Source: Castellaniella sp040276085
GTDB lineage: Bacteria; Pseudomonadota; Gammaproteobacteria; Burkholderiales; Burkholderiaceae_B
Assembly (NCBI RefSeq): GCF_040276085.1
Contig: NZ_JBELOK010000005.1
Location: 1 to 64,000, forward strand
DNA length: 64,000 bases
Direction: 5' to 3'
The first letter of the stretch is position 1; the number at the start of each line of letters is the position of its first letter. Made by a program: the position numbers and the translations under genes. The notes beneath the pieces were generated by a model. That model searched no databases. It was not told the origin of the DNA and saw nothing but the letters and a program-made list of their open reading frames with translations. Positions 17,366 through 25,356 of this stretch are shown here, in pieces.

Positions 17366-18460
17366 ATCGCCAAAGGGTGTATCCGTACCGGCACCACGAT
17401 CTCGCTGGATCATGGCCACCTCCTCGGGAAACAGCCCCCAGCATGACATGAACAGAGCTGCAAACAGAGGCCCGATGACAAAGCCGTTTAGCCCAAACAC
17501 CGACAAGCCGCCCAGGGTGGAGATCAACACCACATAATCCGGCAGCTTGGTATCTTTGCCCACCAAAATCGGGCGCAGCAGGTTATCGATCAGGCCGATC
17601 ACCACCACGCCAAAGAGCGTCAGGATAGCGCCCTCCCACCAGGCGCCGGTAACCAGAAAATAAATCGCCACCGGGGCCCAGATAAGCGAGGCGCCCACTG
17701 CCGGCAGCAGGGACAGAAACGCCATCAGCACACCCCAGAACAAAGACCCCTGGATGCCCAGAAACGTAAACATCAGGCCGCCCAGCAAACCTTGGGTGGC
17801 GGCAATGACAATATTGCCCTTGACGGTGGCGCGCACCACCGTGGCAAATTTCTGAAACAGCTTATGGCGGTGATCATCCTGTAGCGGAATGAGCCGTTTA
17901 AGCGCTGGCACCATCGAAGGGCCATCACGCAGCAAGAAAAACAGCAGATAAAGCATGACACCCAGGCCCACGACAAACTGGAAGGTGTTTTGGCCTATAT
18001 TGACTGCCTGCTTGGCCAGAAACTGACTACCCTGCAAAGCCCCGGCAGAGAGCTTCTCGCGGATGCTGAAAAGATCACCTACACCAAAGGAATCCAGCCA
18101 GCTGTGCACCCATGGCGGCAACGAAGTAACGACCTGCTCGTAGTAATGCCCCAGATTGAGCTGACCGGAATTGATACGGCTGTACAAGCCGGCCACTTCG
18201 TTGGCCAGTGCACCGGCGATGAATATCAACGGCAAAATGACGATCAGGGTGATGCACAGCACAGTGATGAAAGAAGCCAGCCCGAGGCGTTTTCCGCCCA
18301 GGCGCCGCAACAACCAGCGATGCAGGGGATTGAAAATGACCGCCAGCACGCCCCCCCAGAAAATCGCTGCATAAAACGGCAGCAAAATACTGATGAAAGC
18401 GATGCTGACCGTAACCAGCAAAAGCAAAAAACTGCGGAAGTGAAGCGTATTGGTGTGCAT
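17306..18460 (-). CDS. AI-2E/PerM family permease
   Basis: A 384-residue membrane protein with about eight helices and the family segments ATQGLLGGLMFTFLGIQG and GLIDNLLRPILVGKDTKLPD. Family members include TqsA (autoinducer-2 export) and Na+/H+ antiporters; the substrate here is open. The C-terminal 20 codons overlap the convergent MAPEG gene. Start: MHTNTLHFRSF at 18460. Confidence 0.88.
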   Translation of the reverse strand: MHTNTLHFRSFLLLLVTVSIAFISILLPFYAAIFWGGVLAVIFNPLHRWLLRRLGGKRLGLASFITVLCITLIVILPLIFIAGALANEVAGLYSRINSGQLNLGHYYEQVVTSLPPWVHSWLDSFGVGDLFSIREKLSAGALQGSQFLAKQAVNIGQNTFQFVVGLGVMLYLLFFLLRDGPSMVPALKRLIPLQDDHRHKLFQKFATVVRATVKGNIVIAATQGLLGGLMFTFLGIQGSLFWGVLMAFLSLLPAVGASLIWAPVAIYFLVTGAWWEGAILTLFGVVVIGLIDNLLRPILVGKDTKLPDYVVLISTLGGLSVFGLNGFVIGPLFAALFMSCWGLFPEEVAMIQRDRGAGTDTPFGDSGQYDRDIDQQRSTPDDGS

Positions 18461-18537
18461 GGATATCCTGAGCGGATGAGTCTGGTGGGTGACCCAAACC
18501 AGGCGGACGAATCAGTGCGCCGGTGCGTGAAGACTGA

Positions 18538-19767
18538 TCAGTGCCGTCTGGCGTTGCGAATTCGGTAGGCAATTGCACCAATGATCACCGTACCAACCGG
18601 GATGCCGGTAATCAGTGCCATGCGGGGCGACCAATCCAGGCCCAGCGTCAGCAATCCCTGGTACAGCAGCTTAAACAGGCTGAACAAATAATAGCTGATT
18701 GCGATGATCGACAGCCCTTCGACCGCCTTCTGAATCTTGATCTGGGTGTCGGCGCGGGTGCTGAGGCTTTGCAGAATCTGGCTGTTTTGCTCTTCCATCT
18801 CTACTTGCACGCGCGCCTGCAGCAGATTACCCAGATGCGCCACATCCTGTCCGATGCGTGTGAGGCGTTGATCGGTGGAGTGACAGTACCGCACAGTGGG
18901 CCGAAACCGTTGCTCGATGAAGGTGCCCAACTGCTGGCAATCGCCTGTGCGGCTTTCGTGCAGATCTGCGATGCGGTCGAACACCAGCTGCGAATATGCC
19001 TGGGTGGCACTAAAGCGCAGGCGGGTACGCGACTGGGTTTGCGTGACACGCGCCGACAGCTGGGTGATACGTTTAAGCAGAGGACGGATATCGTGCGCCT
19101 CGGCGGTGGCATTGTCGTCAGACAAGGCGACAAGCTCTGTTTCGTAGTGCCTGAGCTCGGTACTGAGTGACCGCGCCAAAGGCAACGTGAGCGAAGCCAT
19201 CAGACGATAGGTTTCCACTTCCAGCAGGCGGCGCACCATACGGCCCAAGCGCCGGCCATCCAACTGGCGGTTAAGCACCAGCATGCGGTTGAGCCCATTG
19301 CCATTTAAACGCAGATCGCTCCAGACCGTCGCCTTGCCCTCATCCAGCAAAGAGCCCACCGGATCATGAAAGCCGTAGGCATCGAGATCACCACTCCAGG
19401 ACTCCTCTGACTCTACACACACCTGATCGGCGTTGATGAGCAGGCTGGCGTGCGCTTCGGCTACCTCGGCCAGTGCCGCAGGCAAGGCGGGCCAGGCGCT
19501 GGCATGTGCGCCGGGGCTGACCAGGGTAAGTGTCAGAAACTCGGTGTGCTGTTCCCACTTGAGGATGGCGTCACCCACAGGAAACTCGCCTTGCGGCTGG
19601 GAGGGGTCGGCCAGCGCCACATGCCGGTCGCACAGCGTGCGGATAATGGCTTGCGTGGAGTCATTTTCATCCAGAAACGCCAGATGAAAGACCTGTGCCG
19701 GGGCCTCGAAATACATCGATGGCCGGGCGTGCAGTTCATTGTGCAGGGCGTTACGGTGCAGATGCAT
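18538..19767 (-). CDS. DUF3422 family protein
   Basis: A 409-residue protein of DUF3422, recognisable by NELHARPSMYFEAP at the N terminus (family consensus N-E-x-H-A-R-P). The middle is helical and probably coiled, and two hydrophobic helices lie at the C terminus (IIAISYYLFSLFKLLYQGLL and the segment before the final RIRNARRH), suggesting a membrane-anchored cytoplasmic protein. Its function is not known. It lies 77 bases upstream of the permease gene on the same strand and may be cotranscribed. Confidence 0.85.
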   Translation of the reverse strand: MHLHRNALHNELHARPSMYFEAPAQVFHLAFLDENDSTQAIIRTLCDRHVALADPSQPQGEFPVGDAILKWEQHTEFLTLTLVSPGAHASAWPALPAALAEVAEAHASLLINADQVCVESEESWSGDLDAYGFHDPVGSLLDEGKATVWSDLRLNGNGLNRMLVLNRQLDGRRLGRMVRRLLEVETYRLMASLTLPLARSLSTELRHYETELVALSDDNATAEAHDIRPLLKRITQLSARVTQTQSRTRLRFSATQAYSQLVFDRIADLHESRTGDCQQLGTFIEQRFRPTVRYCHSTDQRLTRIGQDVAHLGNLLQARVQVEMEEQNSQILQSLSTRADTQIKIQKAVEGLSIIAISYYLFSLFKLLYQGLLTLGLDWSPRMALITGIPVGTVIIGAIAYRIRNARRH

Positions 19768-19824
19768 GCGTCCTCGTTCTGAGAGCGGGGCTGAAAAAGA
19801 GATTTAGTGTATCCAAAAAATGCA

Positions 19825-20370
19825 TCAATCCATGCCGGATTCTGTGGGTGGATAGACGACGTTACCGTTTTGTTGCACCTTGGCACCCTGGGTGAGTGTG
19901 GCTTTATCAACATGGCCGGCACCCATAATGTGCCACACACTTACCTCGCGAGCGATCAGATAGTCGCTGACAATGCGCCGGTGACAACGCCACCACACGG
20001 CTTCCGAGCACATGATCGCACAGCGCTGGGCGCCGGCCCGCGCCAACAGCATCTCAAGCCCCTGATGAAAGTCAGGGGTAAGCGCATAGTCGGCATAGTG
20101 ATGAAAACTGTCATTTTCCCAAAAGCCGTTCACATCGCTGGCAACGGTTTTTGATTTTCCACGCAGGCCGCCCAAGGCCTCCAGATGTTCATAATCGATA
20201 TCATAGGGGGCCAGGGACGCGGGCAAGGTGTCGCGGTTAAACTGGGGATTGGTGCGCGAGCGCGGTACTGTCCGGATATCCACCAGACGCTCTATCTTGC
20301 TGGCCTGCAGCAGCGCTATAAACGCCGGCAGCGGATGCGTCGAGTGGCCGATGGTGTAAATCGTCGTCAT
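19825..20370 (-). CDS. DUF488 family protein
   Basis: A 181-residue protein of DUF488, with the diagnostic N terminus TIYTIGHSTHPLPAF, the RTVPRSRTNPQFN segment and the CSEAVWWRCHRRIVSDYL motif with paired Cys and His. The family role is unknown; ties to DNA repair or nucleotide chemistry have been proposed. The frame extends to 20415, but the ATG at 20370 begins exactly at the family N terminus. Confidence 0.85.
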   Translation of the reverse strand: MTTIYTIGHSTHPLPAFIALLQASKIERLVDIRTVPRSRTNPQFNRDTLPASLAPYDIDYEHLEALGGLRGKSKTVASDVNGFWENDSFHHYADYALTPDFHQGLEMLLARAGAQRCAIMCSEAVWWRCHRRIVSDYLIAREVSVWHIMGAGHVDKATLTQGAKVQQNGNVVYPPTESGMD

Positions 20371-20498
20371 GGATCCTGTCCAGTGCTCCAATGACTTCAT
20401 GGTAGCGCCGATCATAGGGCAGCTGGTTTGCCAGAATGTGACGCCGTGGCGCAGGCTGGGGTCACCCGGCGCTCACACACCACTACCCAGGAAAACAG

Positions 20499-20882
20499 AT
20501 GGATAAAATCCGACTCGACAAATGGCTGTGGGCTGCCAGGTTTTATAAAACCCGCAGCTTGGCTGCCCACGAAATCGCGGCTGGCCGCATCCAGGTAAAT
20601 GGCCAGATCATTGCCAAGCCTGCGCGCGAGGTGGCGGCCGGAGACCGCATCCTGATACGCAAGGCAAGCCAGCGCATCGAGGTTGAAGTGCTGGCCGTCA
20701 GCGGTGCTCGGGGGCCGGCACCGCAGGCTGCCCTTTTGTACCAGGAAACCCCCGATAGCACCCTGGCTCGCGAACGCGTAGCCGAGCAACGGCGCTTCGC
20801 GCCTGAGCCCGCACAAGAGATCACTGCCGGCCGGCCCACCAAGCGGGATCGCCGCCTCATCGACCTGGCGCGAGGACGATAG
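20499..20882 (+). CDS. hslR: Heat-shock protein 15, S4 RNA-binding
   Basis: A 127-residue protein with an S4 domain at residues 1-60 (MDKIRLDKWLWAARFYKTRS...GRIQVNGQI) and a basic tail. Hsp15 binds 50S ribosomal subunits that carry stalled peptidyl-tRNA and helps recycle them. Size and N terminus match the family. It is the last host protein gene before tRNA-Asn and the prophage. Confidence 0.9.
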   Translation: MDKIRLDKWLWAARFYKTRSLAAHEIAAGRIQVNGQIIAKPAREVAAGDRILIRKASQRIEVEVLAVSGARGPAPQAALLYQETPDSTLARERVAEQRRFAPEPAQEITAGRPTKRDRRLIDLARGR

Positions 20883-20922
20883 GCACCGGCGGCATAAGGC
20901 CGATTTTTAACGTTGTTTGCGT

Positions 20923-20952
20923 TTGTGTTACAGACAAAATTTATGCTATAGT
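20923..20952 (+). promoter_or_regulatory. Promoter of tRNA-Asn
   Basis: TTGTGT (20923-20928) and TATAGT (20947-20952) are 18 bases apart, a reasonable sigma-70 promoter ending about 16 bases before the mature tRNA. Confidence 0.6.
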
Positions 20953-20968
20953 TTCGCTTCTTCGCAGT

Positions 20969-21044
20969 TCCCCGATAGCTCAGTCGGTAGAGCGACGGAC
21001 TGTTAATCCGCAGGTCCCAGGTTCGAGCCCTGGTCGGGGAGCCA
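20969..21044 (+). tRNA. tRNA-Asn (GTT), prophage attachment gene
   Basis: Complete cloverleaf: acceptor TCCCCGA/TCGGGGA, D arm GCTC/GAGC, anticodon loop CTGTTAA (anticodon GTT), T arm CCAGG-TTCGAGC-CCTGG, discriminator G and encoded CCA (21042-21044). The phage integrase gene ends 38 bases beyond it, so the tRNA 3' half is the likely attachment core. Confidence 0.97.
21018..21044. other. Putative attachment site (one prophage end)
   Basis: The T arm and 3' acceptor of tRNA-Asn adjoin a tyrosine integrase gene. Phages of this kind recombine at tRNA 3' ends and restore the tRNA sequence. The second copy would lie past the right end of the window, so the core cannot be delimited. Confidence 0.5.
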
Positions 21045-21070
21045 AGAAACACTAGCAGTATCAAAGACTT

Positions 21071-21100
21071 ATCGCCGCCTCTCACGCGGCGATTTTCTTT
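21071..21100 (+). terminator. Terminator downstream of tRNA-Asn, inside the end of int
   Basis: ATCGCCGC (21071-21078) and GCGGCGAT (21086-21093) form an 8-bp stem with a 7-base loop, followed by TTTCTTTT on the plus strand. It would stop tRNA-Asn transcription. The same bases encode the last codons of the integrase on the other strand. Confidence 0.75.
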
Positions 21101-22137
21101 TCCAGTTCCGACTTTGCCAAAAAATTGACAGTGTGGGCGTGGGCTGCAACGTGGCTGGGTGCAAGGTGGGCGTACCGCTGCACCATCTTAAACGAACGCC
21201 AGCCGCCCAACTCCTGCACCACCATGAGCGGCGTACCCGCCTGGACGTGCCACGATGCCCAGGTGTGGCGCAGGTCGTGAAAACGGAAGTCCTTGATGCC
21301 GATGGCCTTGCAGGCACGATTGAATGCCCTGCGGTCAATCTCTCGCACCCTGACATCCTCGCCCCCGTCGCGGGTGAAGATGTAGGTTTTAGCAGTTTTC
21401 AGCCGCCGCTGCATCACGGTCATCGCATCATCGTTCAGGGGCACCGCGCGGGCGTGCTTGGACTTCGCTTCCTCATGCGTCACCCAGGCAGTGCGCTGGG
21501 CAAGATTCACCTGTGAAGGCTGCATGGAAAGGATTTCATCTTCACGCATGCCGGTGGCCACAGCCACAATGGCGGCGTCCCGCATCCACTCCAAAGTCAG
21601 CGCGCCAACCAGTCGCGTGATGACTACCGGGGGTTCCCAGCGCACCCGAATATCAGGCTCCTGGTATTTTGGCAGCTTCGGAACTTTGTGCAGCCAGCCC
21701 CATTCAGCGCACAGGTACAGCATGCGCTTGATGGTGGCGATGTAGCGATTCTTCGTGGCCGCAGTCAGCAGTGTGGCCGCCTTCTTCTGATAGACGCGAT
21801 GTGTTGGCAGCGCGCCCACAATGTCCTCGGATGTTAAAGAGCGAATCGACCGGCCGGCGAACCTTTCCCGCCAGTAGGCGACGTGCCGCTGCTTCGTGGC
21901 ATAGTCGCGCTGGCCCGCCGTTTCCTGCAGGAACCGCACGGCGGCGTCTTCAAAGTCCTTGTCGGGCATTTCGCCCAGCTTGGCCTGGCGCCATAGATCA
22001 GCTTTCAGCCGGTCGTGGTATTCCTGGGCGGCCTGCCGGTCTTTCGTACCAGCAGAGCATCTAATTCGCGCTCCACCGCCCGGCGGGCTGATGGCGATTT
22101 GATAGATGCCGGATACTTTATCTTTGCGGATTGACAT
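21082..22137 (-). CDS. int: Phage integrase (tyrosine recombinase)
   Basis: The 351-residue integrase has an N-terminal arm-binding and SAM-like region and a C-terminal catalytic domain. Catalytic residues are visible: Arg198 (ATGMREDEI), His287 and Arg290 (HDLRHTW), Trp313 in the usual second His position (LGGWRSF) and Tyr322 (VQRYAHLAP). The open frame runs to 22227, but the ATG at 22137 has GAGGAAAATTC directly upstream and is preferred. The gene abuts tRNA-Asn and overlaps the upstream excisionase-like gene by 133 bases. Confidence 0.93.
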   Translation of the reverse strand: MSIRKDKVSGIYQIAISPPGGGARIRCSAGTKDRQAAQEYHDRLKADLWRQAKLGEMPDKDFEDAAVRFLQETAGQRDYATKQRHVAYWRERFAGRSIRSLTSEDIVGALPTHRVYQKKAATLLTAATKNRYIATIKRMLYLCAEWGWLHKVPKLPKYQEPDIRVRWEPPVVITRLVGALTLEWMRDAAIVAVATGMREDEILSMQPSQVNLAQRTAWVTHEEAKSKHARAVPLNDDAMTVMQRRLKTAKTYIFTRDGGEDVRVREIDRRAFNRACKAIGIKDFRFHDLRHTWASWHVQAGTPLMVVQELGGWRSFKMVQRYAHLAPSHVAAHAHTVNFLAKSELEKKIAA

Positions 22138-22367
22138 GAATTTTCCTCTGTCGCCCGCAAGGGTAGCCGGGTCACAGTATTGCGTGGGGCGGACAATTCC
22201 GCAAGCCGGGACGGCCAGACGCGCCACACCCGGGAACCCGGCAGGCGGAAGCCAATCTGGTGGCGCTTGGCAAAAATGGTGCTGTACGCCAGTCCCAGCT
22301 GGGCGGCCACTTCCTGCAGCGTCAGGGCCTTTTCCCCGGCCGGCGGGGTCGTAGCTGAATCAGTCAT
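22005..22367 (-). CDS. Excisionase-like small DNA-binding protein
   Basis: A 120-residue protein. Residues 15-60 (LTLQEVAAQLGLAYSTIFAKRHQIGFRLPGSRVW) resemble the winged helix-turn-helix of AlpA/Xis and MerR-like excisionases. It lies just before int on the same strand, as excisionases do, and its C-terminal third overlaps the start of int in another frame, so the last 45 residues have no clear domain. It probably directs excision together with integrase. Confidence 0.65.
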   Translation of the reverse strand: MTDSATTPPAGEKALTLQEVAAQLGLAYSTIFAKRHQIGFRLPGSRVWRVWPSRLAELSAPRNTVTRLPLRATEENSCQSAKIKYPASIKSPSARRAVERELDALLVRKTGRPPRNTTTG

Positions 22368-22536
22368 CGTCGTCTGCCTCCACGGAACGGCAGGCCGCCA
22401 TCAGTTCCGACTTGAGGATTTCCAGCACTCCGATGGTCGTGGCAAGCAGCACGGCGCCGTCGTATTTATGGATGGCTTCGCGGATATCGCAGGCAAGCCC
22501 CTCAGCCAGCTGTGATTGACCCTGTTCAGTGTTCAT
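22360..22536 (-). CDS. Small phage protein, 58 residues
   Basis: ATG at 22536, stop at 22360; overlaps the excisionase-like gene by 8 bases and the upstream gene by 11, as expected in a tightly packed early operon. The product starts MNTEQGQSQLAEGLACDI and ends in an acidic run (EADDDD). Sequence is mostly helical; no family recognised. Confidence 0.6.
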   Translation of the reverse strand: MNTEQGQSQLAEGLACDIREAIHKYDGAVLLATTIGVLEILKSELMAACRSVEADDDD

Positions 22537-22768
22537 CTTCCAGCCCCCTGATGGCGGTGGCTACGTCGTAACGGGCGCTGCGAAGCGCCTGGCGCGCGAC
22601 TCCGATAGCCCGGCACGGTACCGTGACGGCGCTTGCCACCTCTTCGAAAGCATCAGCCGCTGCACGCGGCCCGGGGGCGGGGTCGCCTGTCTTATCCCAG
22701 GCATCCCGCAGATACTGCGCAGCGTGGTGCGCAGTTCCCCGCGCGACTTGGTTGCCGTGGTAAATCAT
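22526..22768 (-). CDS. Hypothetical phage protein, 80 residues
   Basis: Starts MIYHGNQVARG and is rich in Ala and Arg, probably helical, with no recognised domain. It overlaps both neighbours by a few bases (4 with 22765-23004), supporting its reality by operon packing. Confidence 0.6.
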   Translation of the reverse strand: MIYHGNQVARGTAHHAAQYLRDAWDKTGDPAPGPRAAADAFEEVASAVTVPCRAIGVARQALRSARYDVATAIRGLEDEH

Positions 22769-23004
22769 GGCTGCACCTTGGGGGCGGCGTTCAGCATGGC
22801 CTGGTAGGCGGCGGCCAGACAGACATCTGACCGTGGCGGGTGCCTGTTGGCTTCCAGGCGTGCGCAGGCCATCATGGTGATGTTGGGTTCCACCGGCACC
22901 AAGCGCAGGCCGGGCTGGGACGCCAGCACCAGGCGGGCATAATTCTGGATGTACTCTTCATTCAGCGTGCCATCGGGCAGCGGTGGAAATATCAGGTCAA
23001 CCAT
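22765..23004 (-). CDS. Hypothetical phage protein, 79 residues
   Basis: Starts MVDLIFPPLPDGTLNEEYIQNYARLVLASQPG. No domain recognised. It overlaps the helicase gene stop by 8 bases and the next gene start by 4 bases, so it belongs to the early operon. Confidence 0.65.
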   Translation of the reverse strand: MVDLIFPPLPDGTLNEEYIQNYARLVLASQPGLRLVPVEPNITMMACARLEANRHPPRSDVCLAAAYQAMLNAAPKVQP

Positions 23005-24433
23005 TGCAGGTTCCTTTTTTCATGGCTTCAAGTAATAGGTCTTGCACGCCTCGCTTGGTCTTGTGTCTGGCGATCACCAGTTCATCGACCGTGCTGCGCG
23101 CGATGATGTCGTAGATGTAGGTGGGCCGGTCATGCCCAGCCTGGGCCTGGCGCACGGCGCCGACCCGTTCAATGATTTGCTGCCTGCTTTCCAGGTTCCA
23201 CCAATGCCCAAAGAACACGACGGCATTGCACACATCCTGCATCCCGTCCAGGCCGTGGCCGGCGCTGTCGGGGTGGGCAAACAGCAGCGGGATGCGCCCG
23301 GCCTTGAAGTCGCGTAGGGTCTGTGGGTCGGCATCCAGGTGGCGGCCGCGTGGGAAGGCTTTCAGCAGGCGCGCCAGGTCGCTCTTGAAGTGGTACGCAA
23401 CCAGCAGCGGCGCGCCCCCTGTTTCTTCCACGATGGATTCCAGGGCCTGAGTTTTCAGAGTATGGACTTCCGCCCAGGGGCGGTTCTCGCCGCCTTCGTC
23501 CGTGGTGTAGGCCGCACCATTGGCCAGCTGCAGGCATTTGATGGTGCGCGCGGCCGCGTTGAAGGCCTCCACGTCGTGGCCATCAATCTGCATGAACATT
23601 TCCCGTTCCATGTCGCGGTACAGGTCGCGGGCACGGTCTGGCAAATCGATGTACACCGGCACGCTGATGGGTTCGTGCAGGTCGAACCAGTCTGCCGGAT
23701 CAAGCGATATGCAAATGTCGCGCAGCAGGCTTTCAATTTCCTGCTGGGCAAATGGCAACGGCATCAGGTCAACGGCATGCGGATCGGCGCCCACCTGGAT
23801 GGTCTGGAACCAGCGGGACTTGAAGGCCTCGAATGACCGGCCCAGGCGCTGCCCGCGATCCAGGAACCAGATTTGCCCCCACAGGTCTTTCAGGCCATTG
23901 GGCGACGGCGTGCCGGTCAGTTCGATGAAGTGCCGCACCTGGGGCAAATGGGCCACGCGACCCAGGGCGGCCGCCCGCTTGCCACCCTGGCGGGTGCGGA
24001 AGGACTTAACCCGCGTGGCTTCGTCGGGCACGATCTTGGCGAACGGCCAGGGCTTGCGCAGGTCGGCCAGGGTTTCCACCAGCCACGGGATGTTTTCGTA
24101 ATTGATGGTGAAGGTGCTGGCCGAAAAGCTGAACGCGCGGGCCAGTGCCTTTTTGCGGGCGGCGGCGGTGCCGACAATGGGCGTCACTTCCACGTTGCGC
24201 AGGTGCTGCCATTTCACGACTTCATCCGGCCAGGTGCTTTGCGCCACGCGCAGCGGTGCCGTGACCAGCGTGGGGCCAGGCTCGACCAGTTCCAGCGCGT
24301 CCACGGCGGTCAGCGTGGAAACGGTCTTGCCCATGCCCATGCCTGCCCACACCGCGCAGCGTGGCGTGTTCAGGATGTGGTCGATGATGATGTCCTGGTA
24401 CGGGCGGGGGGCGAAGGCGCGGCGTTCAGTCAC
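22997..24433 (-). CDS. SNF2-type DEAD/DEAH helicase
   Basis: A 478-residue superfamily 2 ATPase. Helicase motifs are visible: Q-like region and Walker A (YQDIIIDHIL, MGMGKTVSTL), motif Ia (TLVTAPLRVAQ), motif II as PDEAT, motif III (ELTGTPSPNG), motif V/VI near SAGHGLDGMQ and QQIIERVGAVRQ. Family proteins remodel or unwind DNA in phage replication or repair. The frame is open to 24571, but a GTG at 24433 overlaps the methyltransferase stop (GTGA) and begins the real N terminus (TERRAFAPRPYQ). Confidence 0.85.
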   Translation of the reverse strand: MTERRAFAPRPYQDIIIDHILNTPRCAVWAGMGMGKTVSTLTAVDALELVEPGPTLVTAPLRVAQSTWPDEVVKWQHLRNVEVTPIVGTAAARKKALARAFSFSASTFTINYENIPWLVETLADLRKPWPFAKIVPDEATRVKSFRTRQGGKRAAALGRVAHLPQVRHFIELTGTPSPNGLKDLWGQIWFLDRGQRLGRSFEAFKSRWFQTIQVGADPHAVDLMPLPFAQQEIESLLRDICISLDPADWFDLHEPISVPVYIDLPDRARDLYRDMEREMFMQIDGHDVEAFNAAARTIKCLQLANGAAYTTDEGGENRPWAEVHTLKTQALESIVEETGGAPLLVAYHFKSDLARLLKAFPRGRHLDADPQTLRDFKAGRIPLLFAHPDSAGHGLDGMQDVCNAVVFFGHWWNLESRQQIIERVGAVRQAQAGHDRPTYIYDIIARSTVDELVIARHKTKRGVQDLLLEAMKKGTCNG

Positions 24434-24936
24434 ACCAACCCCCTGGCGTCGCCCGGTTTCATGAACACAAGCCAATGCGTCAAGCCCTGGCGTCCGGTGG
24501 GATGGCCGAACAACGGCTGCACGGGTGCCAAGGCCAGCACGTCGCGCACCTTGACTTGGGTTTCGTTCCACTTGAAGACCAGCACGCCGTCAGCGGCCAG
24601 CACGCGAAAGCATTCAGCGAAGCCCGCGCGCAGGTCATCGCGCCAGTTGTCGGACAGCTTGCCGTACTTGGCTGCAAGCCAGCTTCGAGGGCCGGCGCGA
24701 ACCAGGTGCGGCGGGTCGAATACCACCAGCTTGAATGTGGCGTCGGGGTACGGCAGCGCGCGGAAGTCCAACAGCACGTCTGGTTCAATACGCAGGGTGC
24801 GCTGGCCATCGGCTTGGCCGTGCGAACGGTCAGCAACGGTAATTGTTTCGCTGCGACGGTCGCCGTACACCACATCAGGGTGCTGGCGGTCGAGCCAGAA
24901 CATGCGGCTACCGCAGCAAGGGTCAAGCACCCTCAT
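24430..24936 (-). CDS. Phage DNA methyltransferase, class I
   Basis: A 168-residue SAM-dependent methyltransferase. The N terminus MRVLDPCCGSRMFW is motif I, and DPPHL is the catalytic motif IV of DPPY type, suggesting N4-cytosine or N6-adenine methylation. No target-recognition domain is apparent at this size. No restriction enzyme partner is next to it, so it may protect phage DNA from host restriction. Start and stop overlap neighbours by 4 bases. Confidence 0.8.
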   Translation of the reverse strand: MRVLDPCCGSRMFWLDRQHPDVVYGDRRSETITVADRSHGQADGQRTLRIEPDVLLDFRALPYPDATFKLVVFDPPHLVRAGPRSWLAAKYGKLSDNWRDDLRAGFAECFRVLAADGVLVFKWNETQVKVRDVLALAPVQPLFGHPTGRQGLTHWLVFMKPGDARGLV

Positions 24937-25265
24937 GCCAGCACCCCGTCCACGCCTTCCAGCGAGTCGACCACGACCACGACCTGGCCCATGCGGCGCA
25001 TCCTGTCGTGTTCGCGCTGCTGGTGGGGCTTCGCTTTTTCACCCGGCGCTTTCAGTTCCACCCAAATCGTCGCAGCGGGCCGCACCAATTTGTCGTGGTA
25101 TGTAGTCCCCTTGGGGCCGTCGTGCCGTATTTTCTTGCGGATTTCCGGCAGCATCACCAGCCGGTCGGGGGCGCCGTTGCGACCAATCCAGCGCACCTTG
25201 CGGACTTCCCCGCCCAGCGCCTTGACCTGTTCGACCAGGTAGGTTTCGACTTGGGATTCACGCAT
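24933..25265 (-). CDS. VRR-NUC domain nuclease
   Basis: A 110-residue protein covering a stand-alone VRR-NUC domain, a PD-(D/E)XK nuclease fold: RESQVETYLVEQVKALGG, then GAPDRLVML with the metal-binding Asp and WVELKAPG with the E-x-K motif. Phage versions are thought to resolve branched DNA. The ATG at 25265 is preferred over the upstream codon at 25286, and it overlaps the stop of the 32-residue gene upstream. Confidence 0.85.
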   Translation of the reverse strand: MRESQVETYLVEQVKALGGEVRKVRWIGRNGAPDRLVMLPEIRKKIRHDGPKGTTYHDKLVRPAATIWVELKAPGEKAKPHQQREHDRMRRMGQVVVVVDSLEGVDGVLA

Positions 25266-25356
25266 GGGTACGCCTCCACGCCGCACGCAGCGCCGGCCAA
25301 CAGTCGTAGCCCAATGATCGGTAATACTTGAAGAATCGAAGTAGCAGCATGGTCAT
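25258..25356 (-). CDS. Small phage protein, 32 residues
   Basis: The ATG (25354-25356) shares one base with the polymerase stop (TGATG), is preceded by AAGAAAGG, and the stop overlaps the VRR-NUC start. The product starts MTMLLLRFFKYYRSLGYD and is basic and aromatic. The fit between two real genes supports translation; no function can be given. Confidence 0.5.
   Translation of the reverse strand: MTMLLLRFFKYYRSLGYDCWPALRAAWRRTHA

Noticed and set aside
24430..24936. Restriction-modification system
   Set aside because: The methyltransferase has no restriction partner; neighbouring HNH and VRR-NUC nucleases belong to replication or recombination.
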